Shown piece after piece: positions 55,430 through 64,000 of a DNA stretch of 64,000 bases. Source of the stretch: Rhizophagus clarus (Eukaryota; Glomeromycota; Glomeromycetes; Glomerales; Glomeraceae). Location of the stretch: assembly GCA_015698045.1 (NCBI GenBank), contig BLAL01000278.1, forward strand, positions 1,054,001-1,118,000, read 5' to 3'. How positions within the stretch are numbered: position 1 is the stretch's first letter; every line of letters starts with the position of its first letter. The position numbers and the translations under genes were made by a program. The notes beneath the pieces were generated by a model, which did no database searches, was not told the origin of the DNA, and saw only the letters and a list, made by a program, of their open reading frames with translations.

Positions 55430-56880
55430 GAAGCCCAATTACTAAAAACGTTCGATCAGAACATGCAAAAAAAAAGATGGATTCGTTAGTAAAACGTTTC
55501 CTAAAAAAAAAAGAAAAAATAAAGTTTTGAAAATTTTGAAACTTACATTCATTACGCCCACGGCCATCGTCCAAGAATCGAAGACCGAAAGCTATAAAAA
55601 AAAAAGATGGAAACGTTAGTAAAAACGTCTCCTAAAAAAACAAAGAAAAAATAAAGTTTCAAAAATTTTGAAACTTACATTCATTACGCCCATGGCCATC
55701 GTCCAAGAATCGAAGACCGGAAGCTACAAAAAAAAAAAGACGGAAACGTTAGTAAAACGTTTCCTAAAAAAAAAGAAAAAATAAAGTTTCAAAAATTTTG
55801 AAACTTACATTCATTACGCCCATGGCCATTATCCAAGAATCGAAGACCAGAACCTACTAAAAAAAAAGATGGAAACGTTAGTAAAAATGTCTCCTAAAAA
55901 AAAACAAAGAAAAAAAAAGTTTTGAAAATTTTGAAACTTATATTCATTACGCCTACGGCCATCGTCCAAGAATCGAAGACCGGAAGCTACAAAAAAAAAA
56001 GACGGAAAACGTTAGTAAAACGTTTCCTAAAAAAAACAAAGAAAAAAAAGTTTCAAAAATTTCAAAACTTACATTCATTACGACCACGGCCATCGTCCAA
56101 GAATCGAAGACTGGAAGCTACAAAAAAAAAGACGGAAACGTTAGTAAAACATTTTCTAAAAAAAAAAAGAAAAAATAAAGTTTCGAAAATTTTGAAACTT
56201 ACATTCATTACGCCCACGGCCATCGTCCAAGAATCGAAGACCAGAAGCTACAAAAAAAAAAAGATGGAAACGTTAGTAAAAACATCTCCTAAAAAAAACA
56301 AAGAAAAAATAAAGTTTCAAAAATTTCGAAACTTACATACGGTCATCGTCCAAGAATCGAAGACCAGAAGCTACAAAAAAAAAAGACAGAAAACGTTAGT
56401 AAAACGTTTCCTAAAAAAAACAAAGAAAAAAAAAGTTTCAAAAATTTTGAAACTTACATTCATTACGCCCACGGCCATCGTCCAAGAATCGAAGACCGGA
56501 AGCTACAAAAAAAAAGATGAAAACGTTAGTAAAACGTTTCCTAAAAAAAAAAAGAAAAAATAAAGTTTCGAAAATTTTGAAACTTACATTCATTACGCCC
56601 ACGGCCATCATCCAAGAATCGAAGACCGGAAGCTACAAAAAAAAAGATGGAAACGTTAGTAAAAACGTCTCCTAAAAAAAAACAAAGAAAAAAAAGTTTT
56701 GAAAATTTTGAAACTTACATTCATTACGGCCATCGTCCAAGAATCGAAGACCGGAAGCTACAAAAAAAAAAGATGGAAACGTTAGTAAACGTTTCCTAAA
56801 AAAAAAAAGAAAAAATAAAGTTTCGAAAATGAAATTTCGAAATTTACATTAATTACGCCCATCGTCTAAGGAGAGAAAAA
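55430..56880 (-). repeat. Eleven tandem exon-plus-intron units (~130 bp each)
   Basis: Read on the minus strand, each unit is TTTTTTTGTAG, then a 45-nt exon-like core (CTTCCGGTCTTCGATTCTTG ... GGGCGTAATGAAT), then GTAAGTTTC, an AT-rich intron-like part, the hairpin GGAAACGT-TTTACTA-ACGTTTCC with a TACTAAC-type branch site, and a T-run leading to the next TTTGTAG. Cores lie near 55,562, 55,690, 55,825, 55,960, 56,089, 56,218, 56,340, 56,470, 56,606, 56,730 and 56,855. Most cores are 45 nt and one is 39 (in frame); one is 34. In frame 1 the core reads LPVFDSWTMAVGVMN, and a second frame is also open. All signals for splicing are conserved. Splicing itself is inferred. Confidence 0.75.
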
Positions 56881-57374
56881 AGAGATATTGGTACATTTCT
56901 AAAACCATTAATAATAAAACCTATTGTCAATTCGCCTTTCCGAAATCTTCAAGGCTGCATTCTACAAAAATGGAGAAAAGAAAGAAACATTAGAATGTTT
57001 CTTTAACACGAAACTTGCCATTTTTACAATAAAGCTAAAAAATTTTTTTTAAAATTAAATAAAAAAAAATTCGTTTTTTAAATTAAATAAAGTTAAAAAA
57101 AAATTTATTTTTATGTTAAATAAAAAAAAAATTCGTTTTTTTAGATTAAATAAAAAAAAATATGGCTTCTTTGGATGACTGGTGTGTACCAACTTTTTGT
57201 TTGTTTGTTTTTTTATTTAAAGAAATACATTCTAACGGTTGCTTTTTTTTATTTGTAAATGAGCAGAAGGAAAAAAATGAAACGTAATAAGCAAAAATAA
57301 AAAAAAATTATCAATAAATCAATAAACAAATGATGTAATTATATAGTCAGCCAATTAAAGACGATCATTTTTGA

Positions 57375-57525
57375 TTGAAAAATCGGCAGAGTTATATAAA
57401 AATTGGCAGAATTATATAAAAATCGGCAGAATTATATAAAATCAGCAGAATTACATAAAAATCGGCAGAATTATATAAAAATCGGCAGAATTACATAAAA
57501 ATCGGCAAGAGCATATTAAAATAAA
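57375..57525 (+). repeat. AATCGGCAGAATTA tandem repeat, right
   Basis: Seven units of about 20-21 bp, AAATCGGCAGAATTATATAA, with small changes. It shares the AAATCGGCA core with the left minisatellite at 53,300-53,665. Both lie between the ends and the central part of the 5,991-bp element. Confidence 0.75.
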
Positions 57526-58008
57526 GCAAATTCTGATTTTTTTTCATTCGACCTGTGAGAGACTTTTGATTTCTTAAAAAAAATCAAATTTCTTAACGAA
57601 ACATCAGTAGAAATAGTATTAATGTTTCTTTTTGTTTTGGTTTGCAATAGTTGGTTTGATAGGAATAAACTATTCATAATATATTTGTGTTTATTTTATT
57701 TTTTTTATTTTTTGATTTAATAAATAAAATTAAATTTATGTAAATAAAGTCTAGTAATAAATTGTAATAAATTGTAATATAAACAGTAAATTTAATAAGC
57801 AATAATATAAATTTCATGATAAAACAGTGATTAAATCACATAAATTCTGTATGCATTCCATAAAAATTCCGTATCCAAACCATATTTATAGTGATACAGA
57901 ATTGTGCAATTTTTCGTATCTTTTCAATGGTCTATTGTGATACGTTATTTCTAAGAAAAAAAATTGTATAAAAATCTTATTAAAAACGTATCCAGTTTTT
58001 TTATAGGG

Positions 58009-58800
58009 AGATTTTGTTTGTTTTTTTAGATGATATTCAAATATTTGTTGTAATAAAGGTAAATTATTCCATTCTTCTGGTGTACATGATGGAATCTGCA
58101 GCTTGCTGATTAACATTCATGTATATTCATTATCAATTCCAAATAATTTGTTCGCATCAAATTTTAGTTTATGATCTATATGAGACTACACATCTGCTGG
58201 AGTTTTCTTACAAATAATACTCCTAAGTTTATTACCTTCATAAATAGTAAGAATACATTTTTTAGCAGTAAAATTTTGAATATATAAAAATTTTTTTTAT
58301 TCACATTATTAATAAAAGATGATTGATATCCATCTTCAACATAGTTCCATTCTTAATTTTCAGAAATTCCAATTCCAAAAACTATTATTTGAAGTTATTT
58401 CACAAAAAATTCAAAAGGTCAAAATTAAACATCCTTTAGTAATTGTTCTACAATAATCTTGTGGTCAAACCCCATAAAAAGTAGCCCAGAAAATTTTGTT
58501 TTTGTCCCAAAAAGATGTTTATATAATGATGTGATTGCAAATGAAGAATTTGTACATATATTACTATTTATTAACTCGTTATTTATAAAATAACAAATTG
58601 CTTGATATCTTGGGCCAGGTGAAATTTCCATATTTGGTTCCAAAACAGTGATAATAAAGTCATAGCCATTGAGTTTTGTAAGTGTTTGCATACCCAATCT
58701 TATTGGAACTAGTAGTATTGCCTGATCGTTTATATCTCTTTCAGTTGCTATCCACCATTCCTGAAAAAAGTGGCCATAATGTGTTTTCAAAATAATTTTT
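58009..58800 (-). pseudogene. DDE-type transposase-like ORF, N-terminal part
   Basis: Minus strand: an open 121-codon stretch at 58,425-58,790 (MKTHYGHFFQEWWIATERDI ... LEPNMEISPGPRYQAICYFI ... FSGLLFMGFDHKIIVEQLL). After a stop come IIVYGIGNSEN-like residues, WSHIDHKLKFDANKLFGIDN, EYT and MLISKLQIPSCTPEEWNNLP LLQQIFEYHLKKQTKS up to the insertion point. The order (ISPGPRYQAI / LFG..PSCTPEEWNN / YHLKK) matches the repeated family I recall from Rhizophagus. The ORF resumes at 52,017 on the other side of the inserted element. Confidence 0.55.
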
Positions 58801-59881
58801 CCAATAGAAAGTAGAGTTGTATTATAACTTTTAGATTGGCTTTCATAGTTTGTAAGTGTTAAAAAATGGTTGGGTATAAAAAAAAGCTGGATTCAGGTTA
58901 GACTTATTTTTTCATATGTTTAATATCCTGGCTTCATATATGAGTGATTGTCCAATTGCTACACAGATCACAAATTAAACAATAATTTAATAACTGTTAA
59001 CTGACTGATTCAGTTTTTTACAATAATTGTTTAATAGGAAGAAAAAATTTGTACAGATTTTCTTAATACTCTTTATCATTTTTCTAACTAATTTTGGTTA
59101 GTGTAATACAGCAATAAAAATCTATTTTGTATTTTTCTAACAATTATTGTTTAATAGGAAGAAAAATTTGAGCAAATTTTTCTTAAGTATTACAATTTAA
59201 TACAGCACGCAAAAGCAAAAATTAACTGTTAAGACATATTTAAAGTGATCTTTATTCAATAATTCATATAATTATTATAATTTAGTCAAAATTTACCATC
59301 TGATACAGAAATGCTATTGTAGAAATATAAAATGAAAAAAATGAAACTACTTTTTTTTGGACTAATTTTTTTATTCTACAAATTTTACTTCATTATAATT
59401 ATAATTTTTTGCCTTGCTTTCAGTTCATTTTCTCTTGAATTTTGTGTTATATGTAAACATTTGTTTCTTATTGTTTCATATTGCGTCACCCATTATCTGA
59501 TCACGTATGCATGATTATGCACATATTTGCTATTCTAAAAATAGTTAAACATGTATTAATTATAAATAATGCATTTTTTTTTTAAAAAAAAAAAATAAGT
59601 TTGTGTCTTTCTTTCTTTTGCACTTTTTTTTATTCTTTTGATATTTTAATATTTATGGTAAAAAGGTTTATTTCTAACACTAATAGCTAAGGTTTGAAAA
59701 TGGATTATTTAACTAAATAATTACTTATTTTTAATATTACTAATACATGACATTTTTTTTTATTTCTAATATTATTTTATTTTTTATACTAATATCACTA
59801 ATATTATATACTTACTTGTATTATATTACTAATAGTACATTTTTATCTTTTTACTATTTAAATATTGAAAATTACTACGTA
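58801..59881. other. Intergenic with one tandem duplication
   Basis: TTTAATAGGAAGAAAAA..TTTCTTAA blocks at about 59,025-59,075 and 59,145-59,190 form a duplication of about 119-bp period. A 60-codon frame at 59,332-59,514 is hydrophobic low-complexity. No gene. Confidence 0.45.
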
Positions 59882-60252
59882 TCACCACTGGTGGTCAGCA
59901 CCAGTATCACGTGATTTTATTTGTCATCCATATCATACCCCTTTCTCCATTTTTTTATAAGTATTTAAGAAAATTTTTTTCATACTAAAAATTCTATTCG
60001 TCACATATTATCTGTCACATCCCTATTTTTTCATAATTCCGGCCAGAATATTAAAATTACCATATTAGGACTTTGTAATACACGGAATATCCATTTTAGG
60101 TGATACCCATTCCACAAAAATTACTTTACCTGGAATTTTATGTAATATTAATTTCTAACAAAGAATATTTTTTATGCAGATCACTTAATTCTGGCCGGAA
60201 TTATAAAATTACAATAAAATCACGTGATACTGGTGCTCACCACCAGTGGTGG
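59882..60252. mobile_element. 371-bp MITE with TA target site
   Basis: Inverted ends of about 40 bp: (T/C)CACCACTGGTGGT(C/G)AGC, ACCAGTATCACGTGATTTTA. TA lies on both sides (59,880-59,881; 60,253-60,254), as for Tc1/mariner-type MITEs. An inner inverted pair is ATTCCGGCCAGAAT / ATTCTGGCCGGAAT. Each end carries a CACGTG box. Non-coding. Confidence 0.75.
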
Positions 60253-60497
60253 TAAATAGCAAACCTCAAAAATATTACTAACAATAATATTTTTCTTTAT
60301 TCTCTTATACTAATGTTTTTTTATTTATACTAATATCCTTTACTTTTGTTATTTATTTATAATATCACATAATAGTGTTTGTCAAATTATAATAAAATAC
60401 AAAATACAAATACATTATGAAAAGTGTACTGTTATTTAAATTTGTTTATAAAGATAAGATAATTGTAATTTGTTCATGGGTCACACTTAGCTGAGCT

Positions 60498-60509
60498 GGG
60501 GGGGGGGGG
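60498..60509 (+). repeat. G12 homopolymer
   Basis: Twelve G residues in a row in an otherwise very AT-rich region. A G-rich run like this is rare in this window. Confidence 0.9.
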
Positions 60510-60589
60510 TTATTTAGATGTTGTATAAAATATTTGATTTTGAATATTTAACAATAAAAATAACACGACCTTTAAAATAAAAAAAAAAA

Positions 60590-60977
60590 AAAAAAATTGT
60601 AATTATCAACAGAAATTAAATTATAAAATTTGACACGTATTATCTATAATTTCAGCCGAAATTAAACTATAAATTTGACCTGTATTATTTTATAATCTTA
60701 GCCAAAATTAAATTATAAATTTGACCTGTACTATTTATAATTTCAGCCGAATTAATTACAAAACCTTGTAAATTTCATGAACAAATCGTGTAAATTCAAT
60801 GATCAAATCTTGTGAATTCCGTGAACAAATCATGGCCAAATCATGTTAATTCCGTATTTTTGGTGATACAGAATTGTGCATTTTCCCATATCTTTTTAAC
60901 GGACCATTATAATACATTTTTTATAAGGAAAAAAAACATATAAAAACCTTGTAAACGTACCCAGTTTTTTATAGGGA
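60590..60977 (-). mobile_element. Right-end fragment of the CCCTATAA family with subterminal repeats
   Basis: Minus strand starts CCCTATAAAAAACTGGGTAC at 60,977, matching the right end at 58,008. Inward (to lower coordinates) lie about four 26-bp units (AAATCTTGTGAATTCCGTGA-type, 60,765-60,850) and three units of about 46-54 bp (AAATTATAAATTTGACCTGT, TATTATTTATAATTTCAGCC; 60,600-60,760). No matching left end is clear. TGTCACATCCCTAT near 60,007-60,020 mirrors the flank ATAGGGATGTGAC. Confidence 0.55.
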
Positions 60978-61074
60978 TGTGACGAATAATGGAGTGACAA
61001 CGCTCTTTAAATACGTTAGAGCTTTTAATAATGATATTTTGTTAAGTTGAAATGATGGGCTCTGTAGCATCTGT

Positions 61075-61365
61075 AATGATGTTCAAGTTAGTAATAAAAA
61101 GTAATTTTTTTAGTATGACTAGCACTAATAAAATTAATGTTTTTTAGAGGTTATATTTGCCAATAAAAGATCTCAAAATCTGAAAGTCGTAGTGGCTACA
61201 GAATTATATTATATGTACTGTATATATATACTATAGTATATTCGTATGTATTATATAAATTTGTCTATTTTGGAATTTATAAATTAATTAATAAATGTTT
61301 TTTTTTCGTGAAGGAAATCATCAAATAGTCATTTGAAAATTTAGAATTTTTGTTTTTTAAATTTT
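61075..61365 (+). pseudogene. Decayed copy of the aldo/keto reductase gene, introns kept
   Basis: TTCAAGTTAGTAATAAA (61,081) matches the end of reductase exon 3 and its intron start (GGACAAGTAAGTAATAAA). TTTAGAGGTTATATTTGCCA ATAAAAGATCTCAAA (61,146) matches exon 4 (GGAGGTTATATTGCCGAT AAAAGATCTCAAG). GAAGGAAATCATCAAATAGTC (given as GAAGGAAATCATCA, 61,312) matches exon 6 (GGAGGAAATCATAGAAAAAG). Order and spacing follow the 26.15-kb gene, so this is a genomic duplicate that kept its introns. It is heavily decayed and truncated at both ends. Confidence 0.7.
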
Positions 61366-61970
61366 TTTTTTTTTTTAAAAAAAAGAAAGCGATTATATAA
61401 AAAAAACAAATAATTCATTCGTTCAAGAATTCGGTATCACAACATTTAAAATTTTGGGTTTAAATTTTATTGTTAATTCATATATCAAACTGTAATTTGA
61501 CATATAAAGTCATGTAAATTTTTTATTTTTAATATTTCACTTTTTTTTATAGTTTTGCATGATTAAATCTCAAAATATCAAAGTAACGAGATAGTAATAC
61601 ATCATAGCAAACTACCATTTTTTTTTTTAAAAAAAAAAAAAATTCTGTAGGGCTCTCATGAATTCACATGATTTGGATTCTAAATTTATGATGATTTGTG
61701 ACGAAATAAATATGATCTGGCCACGGAATTTACTACTAGTTATTTTTATATGAATTAATTTTAATAATAATATTTATTAGATAAACGCAAAAATAAAATA
61801 AAACACAAATATATTACAATTGCTAACTAAAATATAAATTTTGGATTTCTTAAAGAAACAAAATGATACTAAAGTTCTGTATTTTGATTTCAGAAGATTC
61901 CTAAGAAAAAACCTACTTAATAAAATAAACAAAAAAACATAACCAATAACATGTTACTTTAAATGACTCT
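61366..61970. other. Intergenic, nothing recognised
   Basis: AT-rich DNA between the reductase remnant and the next element fragment. No supported feature. Confidence 0.5.
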
Positions 61971-62902
61971 ATCTCTCCCTATATATCTAAGACCAGTCAT
62001 CCAAGTCCATAAAGCCCAGAAACCTCAAACTTATAAAACAAAAGTTCGATCAAATCTCTAAGAGTTGGCATTCCTACAAAAAAAGAAACTGGAAACCTAC
62101 ATAAAAGAAGAGAGTCTGGCAAAGAAAGAGAGTTCCACAAAAAAGATTGAGCAAATACCTACACAAAAAAAAAAACTTTAAACAAAAACGAAAAAAAAAA
62201 AATTTTAAATAAAAAGAAAAGTAAACAAGTGTTACACCTAAAAAAGAAAAGAGTACTCAGCGCCCTATAAAAGAAGAAGCCAAACCAATCTACAAGGATG
62301 GTACAATTTCTTTTTCATCTTTATAGGATGGACGGACATTTTTCCTTCTGCAAAAATATCTGGTTTACAAAAAAAAAAGGATAAAATATAAATAATATTT
62401 TTTTTTAAAAAGAAACTCAAAAAATAGGGACCAAAATTATAAAAAGAAAGGGTAGAATAAAAGAATAAAATAAAGATTCTTTTAAAAAGAAGGACAAGTA
62501 AAAAAATTCTTGTTTTAAAATGAAGTCAAAGATAAAAGGCAAAAAAAAAAATTTTTTTATTTTTTAAAAGAAAAGAAAGAGTAGAGTATGGGGAATAAAA
62601 AGAGGGGTAACAAATAAAAAGAAGAGTAAAAATAAAAACACCAAATAAACAAAAAAAAAATAACGAAAAAAAATAAAGAGAAAGGAAAGAGGGAAATCAA
62701 AAGAACAAATAACAAAACAGTCACATGACAGCGATACAATGATAAAATTATTTAAAGAAGTTTTAAAATTTCCGTATACATTCCGTATATATCAATTTTT
62801 CCGTATACAATCCGTATGCTAATTTTTTCAAATACGGAATATATAAAAACATATGCCAAACATATACAAGACGTATCATTTCCGTATGTAGATTTCTTAT
62901 AG
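61971..62902 (-). mobile_element. Left-half copy of the CCCTATAA element family
   Basis: Minus strand begins (C)TATAAGAAATCTACATACGG at about 62,902 and follows the left end of the 52,018 element: repeated TATACGGAATGTATACGG motifs, then a T-rich leader with ATTTGTTACCCCTCTTTTTA (compare ATTTGTTGCCCCTCTTTTTT near 52,437), then exon-like segments such as GTAGGAATGCCAACTCTTAG and GGACTTGGATGACTGG at about 62,070-61,990. It is a second, truncated copy. No coding gene. Minus frame 62,557-62,739 is low-complexity. Confidence 0.6.
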
Positions 62903-63184
62903 AGAATAAGCTGTCTTCATTCTTTTTGCTTGTCTTTTACCAGTCCACATCAAACAAGTGAGGCCGCTCCAATTTAATTGTTTGTTTAACATACCCCACC
63001 CCCCTCATTTTTGAAAATTTTTTAAAAATAAATAAGCATATGATAAAGTCACGTGATCTAAACCGTAAAACCGTAAAATTCATAAATTGGACAATCCCGT
63101 TATCCCGTTGCTGATTTTTTATCGATCTTTTTTATTGATCTTCAAATTTTGAATTATTTTTTGATTATCGTTATCATTTAAAAA
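62903..63184 (+). promoter_or_regulatory. Upstream region of the last gene, with a CACGTG box
   Basis: TCACGTGATC at 63,049-63,058 lies about 130 bp before the start codon. The same CACGTGAT core recurs in other promoter-like or element-end positions in the window. No clear TATA box. Confidence 0.35.
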
Positions 63185-64000
63185 ATGTGGTTCATAGCAG
63201 CTGTCTATAAAGAAAAGAAATTATTGAGTGAAGATGCAGTAGAAATGGAATCTACAGAAACTTTTAGTGATTTATTATTCGAAATTTTAGGCTATGATAT
63301 ATTTGATCAACCAATAGTAATTCAATTTTACAATGAATTAACAAAAAATTGGACTAATGTTAAATATGGTTTAAGTGCAAATTTGAGTTTGTGTGAAAAG
63401 TTTCAACCATGCCAAATTAAATTTACATTAAAGGAGCAAGAAAATTTGGAAAAAGAAGATAGGCAGAAAGTTAATGGTTTATGTGAAATAATGAAAGCTA
63501 GTAGGATTCCCAGACTTCCTAAAGAAAGAAATTTTGTGACATGATATGATTTACTTTATAATGATTTGGTTAAACTATTAAAGGTTGAATCATTAGGGTG
63601 GTATGGGGAACATTATGAAAGTACTGGAAGTGGATTTATTAAAGCTTTAGCTGATCTTCTATGGTACGTTGATCCACACCATGAAAAATTAAAATTGCGG
63701 TGTTGTGTTATCCCAGAAATATTTTTATCACTCTCACAATATAAAATCAAATCATCTTATAATCTTTTTTATTATGCTGGAAAACATAAAAAAGAGCAAC
63801 TTAAACGAGAAAAATTAGAAGATCATTTGAAGGCAATTGAACATTTTGTTACTCAACCTTGGGCAGGTCAAGAATACTGGAAATCTTTTATTTCTAATGT
63901 TTTTGAATTATGCCATAATATACGCAAATATGTATCCTATTTAGAGTCAGTTAATAATGAAATGATTACAAATCATTCAAAAAGCGAGCCAACACGAAAT
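63185..64000 (+). CDS. Unrecognised gene, 5' part, one in-frame TGA, runs off the window
   Basis: ATG at 63,185 (AAAAATGTGG) opens 119 codons: MWFIAAVYKEKKLLSEDAVE ... FDQPIVIQFYNELTKNWTNV ... ANLSLCEKFQPCQIKFTLKE. TGA at 63,542-63,544 stops it. The same frame then stays open without another stop for about 150 codons to the window's end (YDLLYNDLVKLLKVESLGWY, LADLLWYVDPHHEKLKLRCC, SSYNLFYYAGKHKKEQLKRE, FISNVFELCHNIRKYVSYLE). Composition is protein-like on both sides. The TGA could be a CGA-to-TGA change (Arg to stop), read-through, or the true end followed by a decayed part. The N-terminus has a ubiquitin-like beta-rich look but I recognise no family. Confidence 0.6.

Larger units (their letters stand above)
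52018..58008. mobile_element. 5,991-bp inverted-repeat element carrying exon-like arrays
   Basis: Ends CCCTATAAGAAATCTG (52,018) and, inverted, CCCTATAAAAAAACTGG (58,008) flanked by AGA on both sides (52,015-52,017; 58,009-58,011). The interrupted host ORF resumes exactly: ..HLKKQTKS before and GINWMEF after, with one copy of the triplet. Subterminal regions share GGATACGTTTT motifs. The interior holds, left to right, a promoter-like block, T-rich leader and exon-like segments, AATCGGCA hairpin units, a polypurine tract, an exon-intron array on the minus strand, and more AATCGGCA units. No transposase is recognisable, so it is probably non-autonomous. A 3-bp duplication fits CACTA or PIF/Harbinger types. 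The superfamily is unresolved. Confidence 0.8.

Noticed and set aside
55922-56563. 213-codon plus-strand frame with repeated ITPTAIVQESKTGSYKKK
   Set aside because: It is antisense to the exon-intron array and is open only because the repeat unit lacks stops in that frame. The splice signals and branch sites favour the minus strand.

Overview
The window looks like nuclear DNA of an arbuscular mycorrhizal fungus of the Rhizophagus (Glomeromycotina) type. The evidence is indirect but consistent: very high A+T content, short GTAAGT..(Y)AG introns, many decayed protein kinases with the CEKC / NFxNWTSGN / FEWIxYxxF signature that I recall as expanded in Rhizophagus irregularis, a long Sel1-repeat protein, and a dense mix of DNA transposon remnants. 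No rRNA, tRNA, CRISPR or organelle gene was recognised.

Layout. 1-3.0 kb: chain of decayed kinase units, one cut by a 434-bp inverted-repeat element. 3.0-9.3 kb: a foldback-type element, a dispersed repeat and two decayed coding stretches, one a transposase-like family. 9.3-13.4 kb: two palindromic minisatellites facing each other around a tandem array of exon-like units, itself interrupted by a second foldback element. 13.4-26.1 kb: mostly gene-poor, with one small intact ORF (17.07-17.61 kb), another decayed kinase and a decayed MULE-type transposase. 26.15-28.11 kb: an intact 12-exon aldo/keto reductase. 29.1-32.0 kb: a kinase fragment and an intact 685-residue Sel1-repeat protein. 33.6-35.3 kb: a MULE remnant whose centre is replaced by a TTAGGG-containing minisatellite, followed by four tandem hairpins with compensating stem changes. 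37.1-38.25 kb: a polypurine tract.

38,409-48,718: a complete-looking 10.3-kb DNA transposon with 338-bp inverted ends and a possible 6-bp target duplication. It carries two divergent genes: an IS3/retroviral-type DD34E integrase in one exon and an 8-exon protein with a Zn-finger N-terminus and a HECT ubiquitin-ligase domain. 48.95-58.8 kb: a decayed DDE-type transposase-like ORF split cleanly by a 5,991-bp inverted-repeat element (52,018-58,008; termini CCCTATAA, 3-bp target duplication AGA). That element encodes no recognisable protein. It carries a promoter-like end, a 1.5-kb polypurine tract, arrays of AATCGGCA hairpins, and eleven tandem copies of a 45-nt exon plus about 85-nt intron unit.

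59-64 kb: a small MITE, fragments of the same CCCTATAA family, a decayed second copy of the aldo/keto reductase gene, and the 5' part of an unrecognised gene with one in-frame TGA that runs off the window.

The intact host genes are the reductase, the Sel1 protein, the 181-residue ORF and possibly the last gene. Most of the rest is transposon-derived. The most unusual material is the set of tandem exon-intron arrays at 10.6-12.3 and 55.4-56.9 kb, which share a hairpin carrying a branch-site-like CTAAY just upstream of the 3' splice-like signal.
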